A DNA stretch of 64,000 bases from assembly GCF_001592265.1 (NCBI RefSeq), contig NZ_BCWP01000004.1, forward strand, positions 1 to 64,000, written 5' to 3'. The stretch's first letter is position 1, and each line of letters begins with the position of its first letter. Shown piece by piece: positions 1 to 9,450 of this stretch. The translations under genes were made by a program, and so were the position numbers. Source of the stretch: Curvibacter delicatus NBRC 14919. GTDB taxonomy: Bacteria > Pseudomonadota > Gammaproteobacteria > Burkholderiales > Burkholderiaceae_C. Below the pieces are notes generated by a model. The model was not told the origin of the DNA. It did no database searches and saw only the letters and a list, made by a program, of their open reading frames with translations.

Positions 1-24
1 TCAGCAAATCCCTAAAATCGTCCA

Positions 25-2088
<2,064 letters not shown>

Positions 2089-2103
2089 CTCATAGAAACA
2101 CAA

Positions 2104-2114
2104 GGGGGGGGGGG
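2104..2114. repeat. Homopolymeric G11 tract before the HD-GHKL gene
   Basis: Eleven consecutive G residues end 8 nt before the ATG of the HD-GHKL gene and begin 15 nt after the glnS stop codon. The run can act as a purine-rich Shine-Dalgarno sequence. Tracts this long are prone to slippage. A TTG-initiated frame starting at 2076 would become in-frame with the HD-GHKL gene at 9 or 12 G. Contingency control is an inference; a homopolymer sequencing error in tract length is also possible. Confidence 0.85.
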
Positions 2115-2122
2115 AAGTTGAC

Positions 2123-4672
2123 ATGGACGAATTCGCGATTTGGAGGCGAACTCTCGCAGACCAAGGCGACTCACTCGATGCACAAAGATCAATTCTTCGA
2201 CAAGCATTTCTTGAATTCCGATCGAATGTCGCACAGCTCGTCCAAGAAATCGGTGGGCTTCTTCCAGATCTAACTGTTCACGACATTACCCATCTGGATG
2301 CTCTATGGCGTATCGCGGATCAAATAGCAGGGCCCGATTACCCACTGAATCCAGCCGAAGCTTTTGTTCTAGGCGGAGCAATTCTGTTGCATGACTCAGC
2401 ACATGTACTTGCCGCATATGAAAATCGCATCATAGGAGTCAAGGCGACAACGGAATGGAAGGATTTAATTGCGCAACAATTTGGTGGGAGGGAGCCATCA
2501 GATGGATCAGCCGACCAGAGAGATGCACTATTCCAAGTGCTACGTCTCCTTCACGCGAAGCAAGCACGCCTTCTACCGACCATGGAATGGAAGGTTTCTG
2601 AGAAAACTACTGGCGGCAGATTTAGATTACTTTCTCAACCCCAACTCTGCGAATACTACGGTCCATTAATCGGAGAGCTAGCCGAAAGCCATCACTGGTC
2701 AACAAAGAAAGTAGGTGAGTCTTTTGAAACTCGTCATGTCAATGCTCCAGCATTTCTAGCACCAGCCACATGGCAAGTCGATGCTCTAAAGATCGCATTT
2801 TTGCTGCGTACTGCCGATGCAGCACACATCGACGCTCAACGAGCACCTTGGTTTTTATTCGCCCTGCGACAACCTAAAGGCATATCAAGTGACCACTGGC
2901 GATTTCAAGCCAAGCTAGGGCAACCAACGCGGTCAGATAACGGCGAACTTCGGCTTACCTCTGGTAGTCCATTTGAGCCCGACGAGAGGAAAGCATGGTG
3001 GTTGGCGTATGACACCGCATGCATGATTGACCGAGAGTTACGTGATGCACAACTGATCATGCGGGACCTTGGGCGGCGGACTTTTGCAGCCACTTCAATT
3101 GCGCGAGTTGCAGACCCGTCATCCTTCGCCAAAGATGTACAAGTGCAAAACTGGGAACCGGTCAATGTTGCCCCGAAGATCAAGGACGTTCCAAAGGTGA
3201 TCGCGAATCTGGGCGGCAAGAAGCTGTACGGCGACGACCCATCTCTCGCCCTACGTGAACTACTGCAAAACTCTGCTGATGCAGTCCGTGCGCTTAGGGC
3301 AATTGGCGGTCTTGGCCCAGAAGAAGGCCAAATCGAAGTTGCACTCGAGCGCAAAAATGGGCAAAACTGGTTGCATGTTACCGATACCGGAATTGGCATG
3401 AGCCGCTATGTACTTACAGAAGTACTTCTGGATTTTGGAACATCATTTTGGAGTAGCGAACAGTCGCGCGCTGAAATACCTGGCCTCGCCGCCAGCGGAT
3501 TTAAGTCCGTAGGCCAATTCGGCATTGGCTTCTTCGCCACATTCATGCTGGGTGACAAAGTTATTGTTAATACACGGCGCTATCGCAGGGCCACAGCGGA
3601 CAGAAGCGACCAATGGCTTCTTGAATTTGGAGACTCACTTGATAGCCGGCCAATGCTGCGGCAACCATCTACGTCAGAAGAGTTGAGGAGAACTGGTACA
3701 CGAATTTCCGTCCACATTGAAGATGAAGTCTTGAAGAGACTTCTGGGAATCCGAGAAAAAACATGGACTGTCCCCGGCATCACCCATGTATACGGAGATA
3801 TTGATGAGGCTGCAACCAAAAAAGACGATCCCCCGACAGCAAGTCTTAATGCAGTTATAGGATTACTGTGCCCGACATTGGATATATCTGTGAACGTGAA
3901 AATCGGTACTAATGAGCCGAGGACGATCATTCAGCCTAATGACTGGCTAAGTCTAGATTCAGCCTCGCTTCTGAAGCGCTTATATCCGACCCACTATCGA
4001 CACAGACAACCAACAAACGAGCTAATTGACTTAGTGGAGAAAAGCGGCGAAGTCAAAGGGCGCTTACGACACCGTGATGGATACTTCAGCGAGGGCATTG
4101 CGACTCACCGAGGGATTCAATGTGGAACCGTGCCACTCACGGAGGGTGTTATTCAAGCCGAAAACAATGTCGATCTTGCTCGTAAAGTTGCACACCCCCT
4201 CGCTTCACTGGAAGCGTGGAAAACATGGGCCGTTAACCATCTTAATGAAATCGACAATGAGGATACCGACGCATTAACTGCTCTTCACCATTTGTGTCCA
4301 GATCTAGATCTCCCGGTTTTTAATCGGAATGGAGCATCGCTTAACAAGCAGGAGCTAGAGAAATGGATTTCAACTCAGTCCGTTGTTTACGTTTATGACT
4401 TTGAACTCGAACATGAAAGCTTCGATGAGGTTTCACGTCATAGCTTCGATACGTTCTTTGAACCCGCATCCGAGGTGGTTTTCATGCCGCGAGACATTGA
4501 CCGCCTAGCAAAGTATCTGGGAATTCCAACCATCGATTACCTTCCGCAAATCGAGTCCATCATGAGTGCAGCTTGGCCTTCTGGCTACGATTGGGAGCGT
4601 AAAGAACATGCGGTTGGAGAAGTCATGCTACAGAACATTGATCGCGACGTACTCGTCTTCACAAAGAAATGA
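2123..4672 (+). CDS. HD-domain / GHKL (HSP90-like) ATPase fusion, putative conflict-system protein
   Basis: The 849-residue protein combines two enzyme modules. The N-terminus carries an HD-type metal phosphohydrolase signature: H53-D54, H57, then H90-D91 with H94, and a later Asp in RTADAAHID. From about residue 365 a GHKL/HSP90-type ATPase begins: the N box has E379 and N383, the second box D421-x-G423-x-G425, and the glycine loop is G464-Q-F-G-I-G469. The C-terminal third is not recognised. Base composition is far more AT-rich than either neighbour, codon use is unlike the flanks, and the gene stands alone between glnS and a DUF427 gene, so horizontal acquisition is likely. HD-GHKL fusions resemble proteins linked to prokaryotic conflict systems. 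Substrate and trigger are unknown, and I do not assign a named defence system. Confidence 0.85.
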   Translation: MDEFAIWRRTLADQGDSLDAQRSILRQAFLEFRSNVAQLVQEIGGLLPDLTVHDITHLDALWRIADQIAGPDYPLNPAEAFVLGGAILLHDSAHVLAAYENRIIGVKATTEWKDLIAQQFGGREPSDGSADQRDALFQVLRLLHAKQARLLPTMEWKVSEKTTGGRFRLLSQPQLCEYYGPLIGELAESHHWSTKKVGESFETRHVNAPAFLAPATWQVDALKIAFLLRTADAAHIDAQRAPWFLFALRQPKGISSDHWRFQAKLGQPTRSDNGELRLTSGSPFEPDERKAWWLAYDTACMIDRELRDAQLIMRDLGRRTFAATSIARVADPSSFAKDVQVQNWEPVNVAPKIKDVPKVIANLGGKKLYGDDPSLALRELLQNSADAVRALRAIGGLGPEEGQIEVALERKNGQNWLHVTDTGIGMSRYVLTEVLLDFGTSFWSSEQSRAEIPGLAASGFKSVGQFGIGFFATFMLGDKVIVNTRRYRRATADRSDQWLLEFGDSLDSRPMLRQPSTSEELRRTGTRISVHIEDEVLKRLLGIREKTWTVPGITHVYGDIDEAATKKDDPPTASLNAVIGLLCPTLDISVNVKIGTNEPRTIIQPNDWLSLDSASLLKRLYPTHYRHRQPTNELIDLVEKSGEVKGRLRHRDGYFSEGIATHRGIQCGTVPLTEGVIQAENNVDLARKVAHPLASLEAWKTWAVNHLNEIDNEDTDALTALHHLCPDLDLPVFNRNGASLNKQELEKWISTQSVVYVYDFELEHESFDEVSRHSFDTFFEPASEVVFMPRDIDRLAKYLGIPTIDYLPQIESIMSAAWPSGYDWERKEHAVGEVMLQNIDRDVLVFTKK

Positions 4673-4679
4673 CTCAATC

Positions 4680-4694
4680 CGAGGAAAATCCTCG
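4680..4694. terminator. Small hairpin between the HD-GHKL gene and the DUF427 gene
   Basis: A perfect six-base inverted repeat, CGAGGA-aaa-TCCTCG, starts 8 nt after the HD-GHKL stop codon and ends 9 nt before the next ATG. No T-run follows. It may be a weak terminator, an RNA-processing hairpin, or a sequestered ribosome-binding site, since it contains GAGGA. Confidence 0.4.
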
Positions 4695-4702
4695 CAACCC
4701 TC

Positions 4703-4984
4703 ATGAAAGCCACCTGGAACAACACCGTCATCGCCGAGAGTGACGACACCGTGCTGGTGGAAGGTAACCACTACTTCCCCGAGCACACGCTCAAGCGCGA
4801 GTACGTCACCTTCAGCAACCACAAGACCACCTGCCCCTGGAAGGGCGAGGCGCACTACTACTCGCTCATGGTCAACGGCGACATGCTGCCCGACGCCGTG
4901 TGGTTCTACCCCGAGCCCACCCCCGAAGCCCATCTCATCCAGGGCCGCGTGGCGTTCTGGAAGGGTGTGAAGATCGAGGAGTGA
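4703..4984 (+). CDS. DUF427 domain protein
   Basis: This is a 93-residue single-domain protein of the DUF427 family. Its features are the MKATWNNTVIAESD start, a central KTTCPWKGEA segment around residue 52, and the conserved YYPEP-like VWFYPEPTP near residue 74. Family members are small soluble beta-rich proteins without an established reaction, sometimes labelled nucleotidyltransferase-like. GC-rich codon use returns here, matching the chromosome, so the AT-rich island ends before this gene. The next gene starts 34 nt downstream on the same strand and may be co-transcribed. Confidence 0.85.
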   Translation: MKATWNNTVIAESDDTVLVEGNHYFPEHTLKREYVTFSNHKTTCPWKGEAHYYSLMVNGDMLPDAVWFYPEPTPEAHLIQGRVAFWKGVKIEE

Positions 4985-5018
4985 GCAGCGCGCCCTGCGC
5001 TGGCGTTGCACACACAGC

Positions 5019-5345
5019 ATGGCCCGCCGCCCGCACTACCACGTCTACGTCATCGAGCTTTCCAAAGACGTGCTGTACGAGCCCAAGTTCCGCAAGAACA
5101 ACCCGGGCTATGTGGAAGGCAAGCCCTGTGTCTACGTCGGCATGACGGGGCTGGACCCAGATGTGCGCTTTGACAAGCACAAGGCCGGCATCCAGGCCAA
5201 CCGCTACGTCACCAAGTACGGCCTGCGCCTGCTGCCCGACCTGTATGAGGGCTTCAACCCCATGAGCTACAAAGATGCCCAGGAACGCGAGGTGGAAGTG
5301 GGCATTGACCTGCGCTCGGCCGGGTTTGGTGTCTGGCAGGCCTGA
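5019..5345 (+). CDS. Small GIY-YIG-like protein
   Basis: The protein has 108 residues. Two short strands, HVYVIEL (about 8-14) and PCVYVGMTGL (about 43-52), followed by RFDKHKAG, resemble the GIY-YIG nuclease fold in which a Tyr pair precedes a helix with a basic residue. The spacing between the two strands is longer than usual, and I cannot confirm the catalytic Arg and Glu set, although a late QEREVEVGIDLR helix supplies Glu. It may be a degenerate or non-nuclease member of the superfamily. It begins shortly after the DUF427 gene. Confidence 0.6.
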   Translation: MARRPHYHVYVIELSKDVLYEPKFRKNNPGYVEGKPCVYVGMTGLDPDVRFDKHKAGIQANRYVTKYGLRLLPDLYEGFNPMSYKDAQEREVEVGIDLRSAGFGVWQA

Positions 5346-5421
5346 GCCGGTGGTATGCATGCTTATGAGCGTGCTGAATGTCGCATAAACTCATAGTAGT
5401 TTTTGCGATTTCTTTCTTTTT

Positions 5422-6591
5422 GTGCATCTCGACACCTCCACCCTGATTTTCATCAATATCGCCGACCTGTTGGCGATGTCACTGGCCTTACCCTTGGTGA
5501 TGGGGCTCAATCTGAGCCGCGCTGCCAGCCATGTCCGCACCTCGCTCATGCTCAAGGCCGGGGCCTGGGTGCTGCTGGCGCTCACCACACGCCTGGCCGG
5601 GCAGTGGCTCGAACCGGTACTGGCCACGCTGGCCTTGGCGCTGATGTCGCTGAGCCATGTGCTGATCTTCCGTGCGCTGAGCCTGTGGCTGGGGCCGCGG
5701 CCCATGGGCCGGCTGCTGGTGGTGCTGGCCGTGGCCACGCCGATCGGCTTTGCGCTGAGTTTTCACAACTACCCGGTGCGGGTGGCCTGGATCAGCCTGG
5801 CGCTGGCCGGGCAGTTGCTGATTCAGGCGCGGGCGACGCTGCTGCCCGCCGCCGACAGCAACAGCCGCGGTGGCTGGCGCTACCTGCTGTTCGGCTGCCT
5901 GTTCCTGATGGCGGTGCTGATGGCCTTTCGCGGCATCTTTGGCGCCTTTGTCCCGGAGCTCAGCCCCGGCTTCACCACGCCTTCGCCCATCATCGCGCTG
6001 ACGCTGGTCGCGGCCAATGTTGCGCTGGTGTTGGGCAATATCGCCCTGCTGGCCGCCTGGCGCGAAGAAGCCCAGCAGCAGTTGCGCACGCTGGTGGTGA
6101 CGGACACGCTCACGGGCCTGCTCAACCGCAACGGCTGGTCTGAACAGGCGAACCAGGCGCTGCGTTATGCACAGCGCCACGGGTTTCCGCTCTCGCTGCT
6201 GATGTTCGACCTGGACCATTTCAAACGCATCAACGACACGCACGGCCATGAGGTGGGCGACACGGCGCTGGCGTTTTTCGGCGGCCTGCTCAGGCAGTGC
6301 CTGCGCGCGGGTGACGTGAACGCCCGCCTGGGTGGCGAAGAGTTCTGTGTGCTGCTGGTGCACGCCGACACCACGGCGGCGCAGGCCTTTGACCAGCGCC
6401 TGCGTGCCGCACTGGCCGAGGCTGCGCCGCAGGCGATTCCCTGCACCATCGACTTCAGCACCGGCCATGCCCTGTGCAACGGCAAGGACGAGACGCTGGA
6501 GTCGCTCATGGCCCGTGCCGACACGGCGCTGTACCGCGCCAAGAACGCGGGCCGCAGCCAGCTGGTTTCGGCCGAGGCACCAGCCAGTTGA
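5422..6591 (+). CDS. Membrane diguanylate cyclase (copy 1)
   Basis: This enzyme makes the second messenger cyclic di-GMP from two GTP. About 200 N-terminal residues form six or seven hydrophobic helices, followed by a GGDEF domain. The active-site loop is G304-G-E-E-F308, and an RxxD allosteric inhibition site (R295-A-G-D298) lies five residues upstream, so the enzyme should be active and product-inhibited. The start is a GTG that gives the N-terminus MHLDTSTLIFINIADLL. It aligns end to end with the gene at 7766 (389 and 390 residues, both GTG starts, the motif at residue 304 in both), so the two are a local duplication. The signal sensed by the membrane part is unknown. Confidence 0.93.
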   Translation: MHLDTSTLIFINIADLLAMSLALPLVMGLNLSRAASHVRTSLMLKAGAWVLLALTTRLAGQWLEPVLATLALALMSLSHVLIFRALSLWLGPRPMGRLLVVLAVATPIGFALSFHNYPVRVAWISLALAGQLLIQARATLLPAADSNSRGGWRYLLFGCLFLMAVLMAFRGIFGAFVPELSPGFTTPSPIIALTLVAANVALVLGNIALLAAWREEAQQQLRTLVVTDTLTGLLNRNGWSEQANQALRYAQRHGFPLSLLMFDLDHFKRINDTHGHEVGDTALAFFGGLLRQCLRAGDVNARLGGEEFCVLLVHADTTAAQAFDQRLRAALAEAAPQAIPCTIDFSTGHALCNGKDETLESLMARADTALYRAKNAGRSQLVSAEAPAS

Positions 6592-6707
6592 AATGAGCAT
6601 CCTCACCCTGACCCGGGTGAACGTTTCATAGAGGAGCCGCCGAGCCTGTTTGACGCCCCTGACACGTTGGAACAGAATGAAAATCTGAAGGCAGGGAGGG
6701 CCCGGTA

Positions 6708-7379
6708 ATGGCAATCAACAAGCGTGGTCGTGAGGGCGTGCGCCGTCGGGACGTCCTGACTCTGGCAGAAGGGCTCATCGGTGCCGTGTCGCTGGGGGCC
6801 TGCTTCACTGCAACGCCAAGCCATGCCGCACCCATCGCCTTCACTGAGGCGCAATGTGGCGACAAGAGCCTGGCGGACCGGAAGATATTGGTCGCCTACG
6901 CCAGCAAGTACGGCTCCACCGGCGGTGTGGCAGATGCCATCGGCCAGACACTGTGCGGCAAGGGTGCGACGGTGGACGTGCGGCTGATGAAGAACGTTCG
7001 CAACCTGGAAGCCTACCAAGGCGTGGTCCTGGGGGCCCCGGTGTATATGGGCAAGTGGCTGCCGGAGGCGGCCGACTTCGTGAAACAGAATGCCGAAGCG
7101 CTGGGCCGGGTTCCGCTGGCGTGTTTTGTGGTCTGCATGCTGCTGCATGAGCCAACCCCGGACAACATGGCCAAGGCCCTCGCCTACCTGGACCCGGTGC
7201 TGAAGGCTGCGCCACTGCTCAAGCCGGTGGGCGTGGGCGCTTTTGCCGGCGCGCTGGATTACGGCAACCTGTCCTGGGCCACGAAGAAGATCATGCAGTC
7301 CAAGGCGCAGCCGGAAGGCGACTTCCGCGACTGGAAGGCCATCCACGCCTGGGCGGAGGCGTCGCCCCTTGCAAAGTAA
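6708..7379 (+). CDS. Exported flavodoxin-domain protein
   Basis: This 223-residue flavodoxin-fold protein resembles the HemG/flavodoxin_5 type. The FMN phosphate loop lies at about residues 66-73 (SKYGSTGG), and GAPVYMGKW supplies the second flavin contact. Flavodoxins are normally cytosolic, but this one has an N-terminal extension with R12-R13-R14-D-V-L, a hydrophobic stretch and an LGAC box ending at C32. That looks like a Tat-type signal, possibly for a lipoprotein. It sits between two duplicated diguanylate cyclases. The redox partner is unknown. Flavodoxin identity is secure; export is inferred from the N-terminus. Confidence 0.85.
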   Translation: MAINKRGREGVRRRDVLTLAEGLIGAVSLGACFTATPSHAAPIAFTEAQCGDKSLADRKILVAYASKYGSTGGVADAIGQTLCGKGATVDVRLMKNVRNLEAYQGVVLGAPVYMGKWLPEAADFVKQNAEALGRVPLACFVVCMLLHEPTPDNMAKALAYLDPVLKAAPLLKPVGVGAFAGALDYGNLSWATKKIMQSKAQPEGDFRDWKAIHAWAEASPLAK

Positions 7380-7382
7380 AAT

Positions 7383-7436
7383 GCTATTGATTTAGTAGCT
7401 GTTCGCGCATATTCCACCTGGGCTAGAGCCCATTTT
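7383..7436 (+). repeat. Dispersed hairpin repeat, copy A
   Basis: GCTAT-attgatttagt-AGCTG forms an imperfect hairpin and is followed directly by CGCGCATATTCCA. A GGGCT-aga-GCCC inverted repeat with ATTTT comes next. It lies between the flavodoxin stop codon and the GTG at 7465. The same module recurs at 11563, 21395 and 44848 in the same orientation. Confidence 0.8.
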
Positions 7437-7464
7437 CATTCATGGCCTTCCCAAGGTTCCGCCC

Positions 7465-7698
7465 GTGACCGACCTCACCCTGCGCCCCGTAAATGCCGAC
7501 GTCTACAGCGTGCACACACCCGACGGCGCGCACGTGGGCAACCTCAAGCGCGTGGGCGCGGTGTGGAAGTTCAAGGCCATCGGCTACGACGCCGCTGGCC
7601 AGCTCGTGCCCGGCGGTGGGCCCTTCACGGACCAGCACAACACAGCCATGGCGGCACCGGATGCAACCGAGCTCAGCACCCGGCTGGGCGTGCGCTGA
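7465..7698 (+). CDS. Conserved small hypothetical protein
   Basis: A 77-residue soluble protein starts at a GTG (MTDLTLRPVNADVYSV). It has no signal peptide, membrane segment or motif that I recognise. Its central part, VHTPDGAHVGNLKRVGAVWKF, reads like a compact beta-sheet protein. The start lies 29 nt downstream of a dispersed repeat element, and the following diguanylate cyclase begins 67 nt further on. Codon use matches the surroundings, which supports a real gene. No function is proposed. Confidence 0.65.
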   Translation: MTDLTLRPVNADVYSVHTPDGAHVGNLKRVGAVWKFKAIGYDAAGQLVPGGGPFTDQHNTAMAAPDATELSTRLGVR

Positions 7699-7765
7699 AC
7701 CGGCGCCCCGTCACCGGCGGCAAGTACACTAGGCAACAGCCTGTGCCCCCTGGGCCCCGCCTGCC

Positions 7766-8938
7766 GTGCAGATCGATCCCACTTCGCTCATCATCGTCAA
7801 CGTTGCCAACCTGCTGGTCATGGCAACGGCGCTGCCTTTCGTCATGGGCCAGGGCCTGAGCCCGGCTGCCAGCCATGCGCGGCACTCGTTGCTCCTCAAT
7901 GCCGCCGCCTGGATCTGCCTGCTGGCCTCCAGCCTCTGGTACGGGCAGACGCCAGACCTCATCCTGTCCACCTTGGCCATGGCCTTCATCTGCGCCAGCC
8001 AGTGGATGGTGTACCGCGCGCTGGAGAACTGGCTGGGCCCGCGCCCGCTGCGCGGCCTGCTGCGCTTGCTGGTGTGGATCATGCCGGTGGGTTATGTGCT
8101 GAGTTTCTCCAGCTACCCGGTGCGCGTGGGCTGGGCCAACCTGGTGCTGGCGGCACAGCTGCTCATCGTGGCGCGCGCCTGCCTCTACCCCACCAGCCGC
8201 AACTTCGGCCGGCGCGCCTGGCGCTACCCGCTGTTCGGCTGTCTGGCCGTGATGGCCGGGTTCACCGCGGCGCGCGGCATCCTGGGCGCGTGGTTCACCG
8301 AGCTGTACCCGTTTTTCCGTGCCCCCACGCCGGTGAACATTGCGGCGCTGATCGGCGCCAACATGTCGCTGGTGCTGGGCACGATTGCCATGCTGGGCGC
8401 CTGGCGCGAAGAAGCGGAACGCCAGCTGCACAAGCTGGCCAGCACCGACACCCTGACCGGCCTGCTCAACCGCCACGGCTGGACGATGCAGACACGCCAC
8501 CCGCTGCGCCAGGCGCAGCGCCACGGGCACCCGCTGTCGCTGCTGATGCTGGACGTGGACCACTTCAAGCGCATCAACGACACGCACGGCCACGAAGTCG
8601 GCGACGCGGCGCTGCAGCTCATCGGCCAGTTGCTGCAGCGCTGCCAGCGCGGGGGCGACGTGAGCGCGCGCGTGGGCGGCGAGGAGTTCTGCGTGCTGCT
8701 GCCCTACACCGACGCCGCCGCGGCGCAGGCCTTTGATGCCCGCCTGCGCACCGAGCTGGCCACCCATGCGAGCGCGGCCGGCCTGCCCTGCACGCTGGAC
8801 TTCAGCAGCGGCCACGCACAGTACCGCCCATCGGGCGAGACACTGGAGTCGCTGATGGCGCGCGCCGACGCTGCGCTGTACCGCGCCAAGAACAGCGGCC
8901 GAAGCCGGCTGGTGCTGTACGAAAACACCATCACCTGA
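7766..8938 (+). CDS. Membrane diguanylate cyclase (copy 2)
   Basis: This paralogue of the enzyme at 5422 has the same architecture: multiple N-terminal membrane helices (starting MQIDPTSLIIVNVANLL) and a C-terminal GGDEF domain. The catalytic loop is G304-G-E-E-F308 with the RxxD inhibition site R-G-G-D five residues before it, and the helical signature LDVDHFKRINDTHGHEVGD is conserved. It starts at GTG, like its partner. The strongest conservation between copies lies in the cyclase domain and in short membrane-domain blocks such as SxYPVRVxW. The divergent loops in the membrane half suggest that the copies sense different inputs while making the same product. Confidence 0.93.
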   Translation: MQIDPTSLIIVNVANLLVMATALPFVMGQGLSPAASHARHSLLLNAAAWICLLASSLWYGQTPDLILSTLAMAFICASQWMVYRALENWLGPRPLRGLLRLLVWIMPVGYVLSFSSYPVRVGWANLVLAAQLLIVARACLYPTSRNFGRRAWRYPLFGCLAVMAGFTAARGILGAWFTELYPFFRAPTPVNIAALIGANMSLVLGTIAMLGAWREEAERQLHKLASTDTLTGLLNRHGWTMQTRHPLRQAQRHGHPLSLLMLDVDHFKRINDTHGHEVGDAALQLIGQLLQRCQRGGDVSARVGGEEFCVLLPYTDAAAAQAFDARLRTELATHASAAGLPCTLDFSSGHAQYRPSGETLESLMARADAALYRAKNSGRSRLVLYENTIT

Positions 8939-9074
8939 CGCGGCCCGCCTGCGGCCATCTGCCGCCCCGCGGCCGCCACGTTGTCAACGTTTTCTCTGTG
9001 GAGCGGCATTGAGTGGCTGGCTTTGGGCTAAGCTCGCGCCCTCACCCACAAGCAACACACAAGGAACATCCGCC

Positions 9075-9323
9075 ATGAAGAAACTCAACGTCACCATCCA
9101 GCTGCAGATGTCCGTGCCCGACGGCTGGGAGCTGGTGCAAACCTCCGAAGGCACGCCGATGATCCGCATGCCCGGCGGCACCTACCTCGATCTGGCGGTG
9201 GAACCGCTCTACACCGCCGACCCGGAAGGCACCTGGAGCGGCACCGAGAGCGAAGACGAACTGAACGAGTTTCTGGACATGGTAGACAGCGAAGAAGTCT
9301 CTTACGAGTTCGTGGCCGACTGA
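9075..9323 (+). CDS. Small acidic hypothetical protein
   Basis: An 82-residue protein begins MKKLNVTIQLQMSVPDGWEL. I chose the ATG at 9075 over the upstream in-frame start at 9009 because AAGGAA precedes it at a suitable distance and the upstream residues look non-coding. The C-terminal half is strongly acidic (ESEDELNEFLDMVDSEE). There is no membrane segment or recognisable catalytic motif. No function is assigned. Confidence 0.7.
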   Translation: MKKLNVTIQLQMSVPDGWELVQTSEGTPMIRMPGGTYLDLAVEPLYTADPEGTWSGTESEDELNEFLDMVDSEEVSYEFVAD

Positions 9324-9450
9324 ACCCGGCCGCGGCACAGGTTGGCGGAGGCTTCAATCGGGAAGGCCTCGGCACGGTTTGACACTTGCCGGCATCCGTC
9401 GCATGCTTTGCCCCCAATGCGCTTGCAACAAGCCAGCAAGGGAGGCAGCG

